Source: Faecousia sp. (GTDB taxonomy: Bacteria; Bacillota; Clostridia; Oscillospirales; Oscillospiraceae). From it: DNA of 6,495 nt. Below, piece after piece: positions 1 to 4,387 of this stretch. The stretch covers positions 1 to 6,495 of the forward strand of contig JARHYV010000059.1 of assembly GCA_029258495.1 (NCBI GenBank), read 5' to 3'. How positions within the stretch are numbered: position 1 is the stretch's first letter; the number at the start of each line of letters is the position of its first letter. A model generated the notes under the pieces. That model had not been told where the DNA came from. It ran no database searches and saw nothing but the letters and a program-made list of their open reading frames with translations. The position numbers and the translations under genes are program-made.

Positions 1-222
1 GTTCCCTGTGATGACAAGGAAAATATGCGCCGAATTCTGCGCAATGTGTTTGATGCCCTGAGCGAAAAGGGTTATAACCCCATCAATCAGATCGTAGGCT
101 ATCTGCTTACCGAGGATCCCACCTATATTACAAATTACAATGGCGCCCGCAGCATGATCTGTAAGCTGGATCGGGACGAACTGCTCCAGGAACTGGTGCA
201 GTGCTATCTGTTTGATAGGTAA
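1..222 (+). CDS. ireB: IreB-family regulatory phosphoprotein, 5' end missing
   Basis: The reading frame is open from the first base, so this gene starts outside the window; 73 residues are visible. The core GYNPINQIVGYLLTEDPTYI, followed by an N-GAR-I-K-RDE-L-ELV-YL pattern, is the signature of the IreB (UPF0297/YrzL) family, whose members are usually about 85-90 residues, so only the N-terminal tip is lost. In Enterococcus faecalis IreB is a small cytoplasmic protein phosphorylated on N-terminal threonines by the Ser/Thr kinase IreK and affects cephalosporin resistance; those threonines would lie outside this window. An internal ATG at 25 could be mistaken for the start, but the family homology continues upstream of it. 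In many Firmicutes ireB is followed by the Holliday-junction resolvase gene ruvX; here a different small gene follows. Family assignment is sure, function in this organism is inferred. Confidence 0.93.
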   Translation, partial: VPCDDKENMRRILRNVFDALSEKGYNPINQIVGYLLTEDPTYITNYNGARSMICKLDRDELLQELVQCYLFDR

Positions 223-235
223 TCTCGTGTGATTT

Positions 236-264
236 ATGGGGCTTTTGCAGTGCAGAAGCCCCAT
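236..264 (+). other. Hairpin between ireB and the next gene
   Basis: A 12-bp stem (one G-T pair) closes a 5-base loop: ATGGGGCTTTTG at 236-247 pairs with 253-264. It begins 14 bases after the ireB stop. Only three T residues follow, so it is at best a weak terminator; it could instead protect or stop the ireB mRNA end. Confidence 0.5.
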
Positions 265-296
265 TTCCATGACATCAATGGTTCGTTATCCGCACC

Positions 297-313
297 GATC
301 GGCAGTGCCGATC
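297..313 (+). other. Short perfect hairpin upstream of a ribosome binding site
   Basis: GATCGGC (297-303) and GCCGATC (307-313) form a perfect 7-bp inverted repeat around a 3-base loop. It ends 9 bases before the AGGAGG of the next gene (323-328), so it could influence translation or be a protein-binding site. No function is shown by the sequence alone. Confidence 0.4.
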
Positions 314-333
314 CCCCAAGACAGGAGGTTTCA

Positions 334-621
334 ATGGCAGAACAACAAGGATTGACATACAAGGGTCGTCCCCTGATGCGTAAGGACAACCTTATCTACT
401 ACGGCTCTATGGCTGACTCTCACATCGTGATGCTCCAAATTCTGGAAACGAAGAAGGTCAACGATCTCGATGTGGCTACCAAGGTTTCCATTCAGCTGCA
501 GCTTACCGACCCCAACGCAAAGGGGCGTGACCGCATCGTAAAAAAGGGCGAAAAGGACGGTCTGTATACCGCACTGGACTTTGGCTCTGTATGGCTGGAG
601 CGTGCTCTGGCAGGCAAGTAA
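334..621 (+). CDS. Conserved small protein of unknown function, 95 aa
   Basis: I cannot assign a function. The start chosen is ATG 334 because a perfect AGGAGG (323-328) lies 5 bases before it; the frame also runs back to a GTG at 229, but that extension has no ribosome binding site and crosses two hairpins. The protein is soluble, has no signal peptide, membrane segment or cysteine, and is mildly basic. Features are a GRPLMRK-x3-YYG stretch at residues 11-24, a helix-like D-x-HIVMLQIL segment at 28-37, a KVNDLDVATKVSIQLQ segment at 41-56 and a C-terminal GLY-ALD-G-VWLERAL segment at 76-92. From memory, similar small proteins occur in Oscillospirales genomes, but I cannot name the family. It follows ireB by 111 bases and is closed off by a strong terminator, so the two may share a transcript. 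Confidence 0.8.
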   Translation: MAEQQGLTYKGRPLMRKDNLIYYGSMADSHIVMLQILETKKVNDLDVATKVSIQLQLTDPNAKGRDRIVKKGEKDGLYTALDFGSVWLERALAGK

Positions 622-629
622 GACAAGAT

Positions 630-669
630 AAAAATAACCGGAAGTTTGATGACTTCCGGTTATTTTTTT
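630..669 (+). terminator. Strong intrinsic terminator after the 95-aa gene
   Basis: A stem of about 16 bp (630-645 with 652-667) carries the core AACCGGAAGT/ACTTCCGGTT around a 6-base loop, with A-rich and T-rich flanks. The run of T at 663-669 follows the GC-rich core. The flanking A and T runs also make it usable on the minus strand. It separates the ireB segment from the spoVA operon. Confidence 0.93.
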
Positions 670-686
670 ATGAACGGCACATACTA
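657..686 (+). promoter_or_regulatory. Putative sigma-G (forespore) promoter of spoVAD
   Basis: CATACTA at 680-686 equals the sigma-G -10 consensus, and a weak -35 match, CGGTTA at 657-662 (3 of 6 to TGAATA), lies 17 bases upstream. Transcription would begin near 692-694. The operon encodes SpoVA proteins, which are made in the forespore under sigma-G in Bacillus, so the box fits the expected control. The -35 overlaps the preceding terminator. The -10 is convincing, the -35 is not. Confidence 0.5.
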
Positions 687-709
687 ACCTCAGGAAATGA
701 GGGATGACA

Positions 710-1726
710 ATGGCACAAAATAAAATCGGAAAACGAACCTTCCGTCCCGGAGAGCCGGTCTGTATTTCTCACTGGGCAAGCGTCGCCGGAAAGAAGGAAC
801 TGGAAGGCCCCTTGGGACACCAATTTGACCGAACCTCCACAGACACCAAATTCGGTGAAAAAACATGGGAGCAGGCTGAAAAAAGGATGCAGCAGCTTGC
901 TCTGCAAACACTTTTGGAAAAATCTCAACTCAAAGAAACAGACCTGGATGTCGTCTATTCCGGAGATCTGCTGAACCAATGCATCGGTTCTTCATTCACC
1001 CTTCGCAATACCGGCATCCCACACATCGGGTTGTACGGAGCCTGCTCCACCATGGCAGAAAGCCTCCTGCTGGCAGCCATGACTGCCGGAGGAGGCTATG
1101 CAGACCATATTGTAGCAATGACTTCTTCCCACTTTGCCTCCTCTGAACGGCAGTACCGCTTTCCTCTGGGTTATGGTGGCCAACGCACACCAACTGCCCA
1201 GTGGACAGTAACCGGCAGCGGAGCAGCACTGATACAGCGGCGAACCGGCAAGATCGAGATCACTTCTGCCACACTCGGTACTGTAACAGATCTTGGTATC
1301 ACGGATGCAGCGAACATGGGCTGCGCCATGGCGCCGGCTGCTTTTGACACCATTCGAACACACTTCGATGATACCCACACGGCACCGGAGGACTTTGACT
1401 TGATCGTGACCGGTGACTTGGGCTCGCTGGGAAAAGAGGCTCTGATATATCTGTTCCGAAGAGAAGGCATCTGCATTGGCGGAAAGCTTACCGATTGCGG
1501 AACACTTGTATTCGATGCTCCAAAACAGGATGTCCATGCCGGGGGCTCCGGATGCGGATGCAGTGCGATCGTGCTGTGTTCAGAACTGCTGAGCAAGCTC
1601 CAGTCCGGAAAACTGAAGAAGATCCTCTTCTGCGGTACCGGCGCATTATTATCCCCCACATCTACCCAACAAAAACTTCCGATCCCCGGTATCTGTCATG
1701 GGGTCTGTATTGAAACCAGGAGGTAG
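710..1726 (+). CDS. spoVAD: Stage V sporulation protein AD
   Basis: This encodes SpoVAD, a thiolase-fold protein on the outer face of the spore inner membrane that binds dipicolinic acid and is needed for its uptake in sporulation and release in germination. With ATG 710 it has 338 residues, the usual length. Seen in order: IGKRTF at 6-11, EGPLGHQFD at 32-40, GEKTWEQAE at 49-57, SGDLLNQ at 84-90, the YGACSTM motif with Cys112 at the thiolase nucleophile position, TSSHFA at 138-143, PTAQWTVTGSGAALI at 161-175, HAGGSGCGCSA at 276-286 and GTGALLSPTSTQQ at 309-321. ATG 704 is an alternative start (AGGAAA 692-697); 710 is preferred because GAGGG (699-703) is well spaced from it and family members begin close to the IGK motif. 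spoVAE follows after 3 bases, with its AGGAGG overlapping the end of this gene. spoVAC, normally upstream, is absent here. Confidence 0.96.
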   Translation: MAQNKIGKRTFRPGEPVCISHWASVAGKKELEGPLGHQFDRTSTDTKFGEKTWEQAEKRMQQLALQTLLEKSQLKETDLDVVYSGDLLNQCIGSSFTLRNTGIPHIGLYGACSTMAESLLLAAMTAGGGYADHIVAMTSSHFASSERQYRFPLGYGGQRTPTAQWTVTGSGAALIQRRTGKIEITSATLGTVTDLGITDAANMGCAMAPAAFDTIRTHFDDTHTAPEDFDLIVTGDLGSLGKEALIYLFRREGICIGGKLTDCGTLVFDAPKQDVHAGGSGCGCSAIVLCSELLSKLQSGKLKKILFCGTGALLSPTSTQQKLPIPGICHGVCIETRR

Positions 1727-1729
1727 CAC

Positions 1730-2086
1730 ATGGATTATTTGAAAGCGTTTATTGCAGGCGGGTGTCTTTGTCTGATTGGGCAGCTGCTGATCGATCTCAC
1801 CGGTCTCACTCCCGCAAAGATCCTAGTCACTTATGTGGTAACGGGTGTTATTCTTGGCGCATTGGGCATCTATCAGCCATTTATTGACTTCGCCGGTGCC
1901 GGTGCATCCATTCCATTGACCGGATTTGGCAACACTTTGGCAAAAGGTGTTCGCGAGGCTGTAAACGAAACTGGGTTCATCGGGATCTTCACCGGCGGAC
2001 TAAAAGCCACTGCAGGCGGCATCACCATGGCTATTATCGCCGGTTTAATTGCCAGTTTTCTTTTCAAGCCAAAAGATAAAGCCTAA
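1730..2086 (+). CDS. spoVAE: Stage V sporulation protein AE (membrane subunit)
   Basis: The 118-residue product is a small integral membrane protein of the SpoVA dipicolinic-acid channel complex in the spore inner membrane. Hydrophobic segments lie at about residues 7-24, 30-47 and 96-112. Family-typical stretches are LTPAKILV at 26-33, AGASIPLTGFGNTLAKG at 57-73 and GIFTGGLKATAGGIT at 85-99. The length and these motifs fit the SpoVAE/SpoVAEB form found beside spoVAD in clostridia. The AGGAGG at 1718-1723 lies inside the last codons of spoVAD, 6 bases before the ATG, so the two genes are very probably one operon with coupled translation. The gene ends 12 bases before the convergent DUF308-type gene, and no clear T-tailed terminator is visible after it. 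Confidence 0.95.
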   Translation: MDYLKAFIAGGCLCLIGQLLIDLTGLTPAKILVTYVVTGVILGALGIYQPFIDFAGAGASIPLTGFGNTLAKGVREAVNETGFIGIFTGGLKATAGGITMAIIAGLIASFLFKPKDKA

Positions 2087-2093
2087 TATCGAT

Positions 2094-2153
2094 CCCCTTT
2101 ATTCGTCAGCATCGATGATCTTCCCCTTTTCACCGGTAGGACGGATAAAGGGG
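2094..2153. other. Long-loop inverted repeat at convergent gene ends
   Basis: Bases 2094-2105 can pair with 2142-2153 (12 bp, one wobble), leaving a 36-base loop. A competing CCCCTTT arm lies at 2123-2129. The structure covers the 3' end of the minus-strand gene and the exit of spoVAE. It could help end convergent transcription, but it has no proper T-run and the long loop makes it doubtful. Confidence 0.3.
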
Positions 2154-2668
2154 GTAACTTTTGCATGCGTATATAGATTTCCGGCACCACACAAGATCAT
2201 GATGATCCCGACGACCGTCATGACGACCCGAGAGGTTGTCATAGGTGAAAAGATCAGGATCAAGCCCAGTACCAGAGTCAGGATCGACCAAATCAGTCCC
2301 GGAATCCAAAGCTGCCCATTTCTCCGTAAACGCAGGGTGTCACCAAGAGCCCCCAACCCTTGTACCGTCAGCAATGCACCCAATAACACTCCTAAAATTG
2401 ATGCAAGCGAAAGCGGGCTGCGCATGATATAAAATCCGATCACCAACGACAGTGCACTGCCTGCCAGTGTGCCGAAGCCAAAAGCCGGCCAAGAGAGTAC
2501 ACCAACTACCAAGCCCAGTATTCCAATTCCCATCAGAATCCACGCAATGATCCCTGCCACCGTTTTTGAACCGAAATCGGGATAGATCACCAGAACAAGT
2601 CCAAACAATATCAGGGCGATCGACCCCCATCTGGCACGGGATAAGGTTTTTGAGATATTTTCCTTCAT
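2099..2668 (-). CDS. HdeD/DUF308-like six-helix membrane protein
   Basis: The 189-residue protein has about six membrane helices (residues 15-30, 37-58, 66-82, 88-108, 122-141 and 147-164), arranged as three helix-pair repeats. Each repeat has a glycine/leucine-rich helix ending in a proline turn (IYP at 28-30, RSP at 83-85, FSP at 140-142) followed by a second helix. This is the layout of the HdeD/DUF308 family; Escherichia coli HdeD is linked to acid resistance, but the role in clostridia is unknown. The C-terminus is short, charged and likely cytoplasmic. The start at 2668 is fixed by AAGGAG 8 bases upstream; the frame continues further upstream without a better site. A good sigma-A promoter precedes it, so it is probably expressed in growing cells and not only in sporulation. 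Confidence 0.85.
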   Translation of the reverse strand: MKENISKTLSRARWGSIALILFGLVLVIYPDFGSKTVAGIIAWILMGIGILGLVVGVLSWPAFGFGTLAGSALSLVIGFYIMRSPLSLASILGVLLGALLTVQGLGALGDTLRLRRNGQLWIPGLIWSILTLVLGLILIFSPMTTSRVVMTVVGIIMILCGAGNLYTHAKVTPFIRPTGEKGKIIDADE

Positions 2669-2670
2669 AG

Positions 2671-2743
2671 AAGACACTCCTTTCTTGATTTCATCATACT
2701 CTGCTCCCTGTGTTTCGTCAATACATTCCTTTGTTGATTTCAT
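2671..2743. repeat. 24-base imperfect direct repeat, two copies
   Basis: Copy one is 2671-2694 and copy two 2720-2743, matching at 21 of 24 bases with a 49-base period. Both share the 9-mer TTGATTTCA and a TCCTTT block. Read on the minus strand, each copy has an ATG followed by an AAAGGA box. The proximal copy contains the ribosome binding site of the DUF308-type gene and overlaps its -10; the distal copy touches its -35. Confidence 0.7.
2693..2721 (-). promoter_or_regulatory. Sigma-A promoter of the DUF308-like gene
   Basis: On the minus strand TTGACG (2721-2716, 5 of 6 to consensus) is followed by a 17-base spacer and TATGAT (2698-2693, 5 of 6). Transcription would start near 2686, giving a leader of only about 18 bases that carries the AAGGAG site. 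This is the clearest housekeeping promoter in the window. Confidence 0.75.
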
Positions 2744-2775
2744 GACAGCACAGCGTTCTATGATCACATCTGGGA

Positions 2776-2783
2776 CATAGAAT
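2776..2783 (+). promoter_or_regulatory. Possible sigma-E -10 box upstream of yabP
   Basis: CATAGAAT differs by one base from the sigma-E -10 consensus CATACAnT, and yabP is a sigma-E gene in Bacillus subtilis. Transcription would begin near 2790, just before the AGGAGG of yabP. I see no good -35 at the usual 14-15 base spacing, so this is tentative. The box is also one arm of a 7-bp inverted repeat (TTCTATG 2756-2762, CATAGAA 2776-2782). Confidence 0.35.
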
Positions 2784-2804
2784 GATCCCAAAGGAGGATG
2801 CACT

Positions 2805-3065
2805 ATGGAAAATCCCGTTACGAAATTGCCCCATAAACTGATTTTGGACGAACGAAACCGACTGAACCTAACCGGAGCAACGGAGGTGATCCATTTTGAT
2901 GACGATGCAGTCGAGTTGAATACAAGTTTGGGCACTCTGGTCATACTGGGGGAACAGCTGCGGCTGAAATGTCTGTCATTAGATGATGGGGCCCTTGTGA
3001 TCCAAGGGAGAATCACCTCCATGAGCTATGAAGAACCCAAAAAGCACCGAGGATTTTTCCGATGA
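2805..3065 (+). CDS. yabP: Sporulation protein YabP
   Basis: The 86-residue product is full length for the YabP/YqfC family. It shows the typical order: an H-K-L-L-D-R-L-L-TG stretch (residues 10-24), a V-x-FDDDAV segment (28-36), TSLGTLVILGEQL (40-52), and an L-L-x-DGALVIQGRI segment (57-70) ending in a Y-EE tail. In Bacillus YabP is a small mother-cell protein made early in sporulation and linked to spore assembly; its biochemical activity is not known. It has no membrane segment. AGGAGG at 2792-2797, 7 bases before the ATG, fixes the start. Its TGA overlaps the ATG of yabQ by the ATGA arrangement. The S4-domain gene yabO, often directly upstream in relatives, is not here; a divergent membrane-protein gene occupies that place. 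Confidence 0.93.
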   Translation: MENPVTKLPHKLILDERNRLNLTGATEVIHFDDDAVELNTSLGTLVILGEQLRLKCLSLDDGALVIQGRITSMSYEEPKKHRGFFR

Positions 3066-3763
3066 TCCCACCTGAAATCGCATGGCAGCGAATGACGCAG
3101 TGCTTTCTGGTGGGAGTCCTGCTCGGCCCCATCATAGATTTCCTTTCCCCATTACAGCGCAAGGCGTCCCTTATTTATCAATGCATCGTTTGCATCATCC
3201 TGTTCACCGGATGGCTTTTCTCATCCTTCTACATATGCAGAGGCGATATCCGAATCGGTTTTGTATGCAGCAGTGTCATAGGCTACACCATATGGTTTTT
3301 GTCATTCCATCCGGTCACCAGCCGTTTATTTTCCAGATTTTGGCATATCATCGCACTTTTGATTCGAGAATTTACTGTTCCCTTCATAGATTTTTTGAAA
3401 AAAATTCAAATATTACAAAAAAAGCTCTTTGCAACCGTCAGAAAATGGGTTACAATAGAGAAGAATAAGTGCGTTGAGAAAAGGCACATATCCGGAGGCC
3501 CGTTTTATGAACAATCTTTTCAGACTGCTGCGTCAGGTCAAACTGCAGCATCGTCGAACGCCCCCGCTGACCAAGGCCATAGTAACCGCCGCAATCGTTT
3601 TATCTACGGTGACGCTGATTGCAATACGCCTATGTCAATGGGAAGCACAAACAAAACTCGGCATTCTGCAAGAGCAGGCCGCTGCGCTGTCAGAAGAAAA
3701 CACCGCACTCAGCGAGCGAATCGAAAATATCAACAATCTCGATTCCATCCGTCAGATCGCTGA
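3062..3763 (+). CDS. yabQ: Spore cortex protein YabQ, with C-terminal run-on into divIC
   Basis: YabQ is a mother-cell membrane protein of the outer forespore membrane required for the spore cortex in Bacillus. The first ~145 residues look genuine: membrane helices at about 12-31, 38-58 and 65-82, a further hydrophobic stretch near 94-112, then a basic tail with KKLFATVRKWVTIEKNK at 120-136. Position between yabP (ATGA overlap, GAGGA at 3049-3053) and divIC supports the identity. The frame does not stop where expected: residues from 149 on are divIC read in another frame, a serine-, arginine- and asparagine-rich string with no family likeness, ending at 3763. The true protein may carry this 85-residue tail, or a stop codon may have been lost. 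A7 runs at 3398-3404 and 3417-3423 are possible slippage points; the +1/-1 frames stop at 3456-3458 and 3466-3468. The gene is sure, its 3' end is not. Confidence 0.8.
   Translation: MIPPEIAWQRMTQCFLVGVLLGPIIDFLSPLQRKASLIYQCIVCIILFTGWLFSSFYICRGDIRIGFVCSSVIGYTIWFLSFHPVTSRLFSRFWHIIALLIREFTVPFIDFLKKIQILQKKLFATVRKWVTIEKNKCVEKRHISGGPFYEQSFQTAASGQTAASSNAPADQGHSNRRNRFIYGDADCNTPMSMGSTNKTRHSARAGRCAVRRKHRTQRANRKYQQSRFHPSDR
3429..3456 (+). promoter_or_regulatory. Sigma-A-like promoter for divIC inside yabQ
   Basis: TTGCAA (3429-3434, 4 of 6) and TACAAT (3451-3456, 5 of 6) are separated by 16 bases. Directly upstream, 3391-3423 is an A/T-run region (T6, A7, A7) that resembles an UP element. Transcription would start near 3463, 44 bases before the divIC ATG. 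It would uncouple divIC and the S1-domain gene from the sporulation promoter of yabP. Confidence 0.5.
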
Positions 3764-3818
3764 CGAAGAGCTGGGTCTTGTAGATCCGGGCACCGTTATC
3801 ATCGGACAATCAGAATAA
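3507..3818 (+). CDS. divIC: Septum formation initiator protein DivIC/FtsB type
   Basis: The 103-residue protein is a bitopic division protein of the DivIC/FtsB family that works with FtsL and DivIB/FtsQ at the septum. Residues 1-21 are a basic cytoplasmic tail, 22-42 the single membrane helix, 46-76 a coiled coil rich in A, E, L and Q, and 79-99 the family C-terminal block with D-IR-IADEELGLVDPGT. Start ATG 3507 is preceded by CGGAGG (3493-3498) at 8 bases; an ATG at 3474 in the same frame would add 11 residues but has no good site. The first 257 bases overlap the open yabQ frame. It is followed within 2 bases by the S1-domain gene. Expression in growing cells is expected and could come from the promoter inside yabQ. 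Confidence 0.92.
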   Translation: MNNLFRLLRQVKLQHRRTPPLTKAIVTAAIVLSTVTLIAIRLCQWEAQTKLGILQEQAAALSEENTALSERIENINNLDSIRQIADEELGLVDPGTVIIGQSE

Positions 3819-3820
3819 GC

Positions 3821-4324
3821 ATGGAGGAAACAAACAACAGTATGGAGTTAACCGTCGGAACCGTCCTTGAGGGCAAAGTAAAATCAATCACCAATTTTGG
3901 CGCATTTGTTGCGCTGCCAGACAACAAAACAGGCATGGTACATATTTCTGAGGTCGCCAATGCCTATGTAAATGATATTCGTCAGCACCTGACCGAGGGT
4001 CAGGATGTCAAGGTTGTAGTCATCGCGATCGATCCTGCCGGAAAGATCAATCTATCCATGAAACGCTTGGAGCCCAAACCTCAGGGAAATGCTCGCCCCA
4101 ACTTCCGCCGCGATCAGAATCAGAATTCCGGTTCTAATTCCTTCCGCAACCAGTCCCCTCGTCCCCATGCGACACGCAGCAACACCCCCGTGCCACCAGC
4201 TGCTCCCAAAACTGCTGACCAACTTTTTGAAGAGAAACTCAAGGCTTTTATGAGCGAATCTGACAGCAAGATCTCCTCGATCCGTGCTTACTCGGATCAT
4301 CGGACAAAAAGTCGTAGACGCTAA
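3821..4324 (+). CDS. yabR: S1 RNA-binding domain protein, YabR-like
   Basis: Residues 12-81 form an S1 (OB-fold) RNA-binding domain: VGTVLEGKV, then ITNFGAFVALPDNKTGMVHISEV and a closing GKINLSMK strand. Residues 86-140 are a low-complexity tail rich in N, Q, R, S and P, and 143-157 a short acidic/helical segment before a basic end (KSRRR). Bacillus YabR and general stress protein 13 are single S1-domain proteins of about this kind; RNA binding is expected, partners are unknown. The start is uncertain: ATG 3821 lies 2 bases after the divIC stop and would rely on coupling, whereas ATG 3842 matches the family N-terminus (M-x-L-x-VG) and has GGAGG at 3823-3827, 14 bases upstream. In relatives spoIIE often follows; here a hairpin and a metabolic operon do. 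Confidence 0.88.
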   Translation: MEETNNSMELTVGTVLEGKVKSITNFGAFVALPDNKTGMVHISEVANAYVNDIRQHLTEGQDVKVVVIAIDPAGKINLSMKRLEPKPQGNARPNFRRDQNQNSGSNSFRNQSPRPHATRSNTPVPPAAPKTADQLFEEKLKAFMSESDSKISSIRAYSDHRTKSRRR

Positions 4325-4331
4325 TACCTCT

Positions 4332-4357
4332 GGGCTGTTGTCTTCTGGCAACAGCCC
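4332..4357 (+). terminator. Weak intrinsic terminator after yabR
   Basis: GGGCTGTTG (4332-4340) and CAACAGCCC (4349-4357) make a perfect 9-bp stem with an 8-base loop, 7 bases after the stop codon. Only TTT follows at 4361-4363 after GAA, so release is probably partial and some transcripts may run on into the SDR gene 30 bases later. Confidence 0.6.
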
Positions 4358-4387
4358 GAATTTGCGTAAAAGTGAGGAAAAAATACC

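Noticed and set aside
229..333. GTG-started N-terminal extension of the 95-aa protein
   Set aside because: There is no ribosome binding site at 229, the stretch contains two hairpins, and a perfect AGGAGG precedes ATG 334.
992..1659. Two long minus-strand frames opposite spoVAD
   Set aside because: spoVAD is unmistakable on the + strand over its whole length; the antisense translations look random.
2245..2432. Short + strand frames opposite the DUF308-like gene
   Set aside because: They are antisense to a gene with coherent membrane topology, promoter and ribosome binding site.
2669..3022. Upstream extension of the DUF308-like protein by up to 118 residues
   Set aside because: The extension is antisense to yabP and crosses a sigma-A promoter; AAGGAG is correctly placed for ATG at 2668.
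3082..3468. 128-codon frame inside yabQ
   Set aside because: It is an out-of-frame reading rich in H, R and Q; the yabQ frame has the expected membrane helices. It matters only as a possible end point if slippage at an A7 run occurs.
4332..4387. Possible riboswitch before the SDR gene
   Set aside because: The space is only 63 bases with a single simple hairpin, too little for a known riboswitch class.
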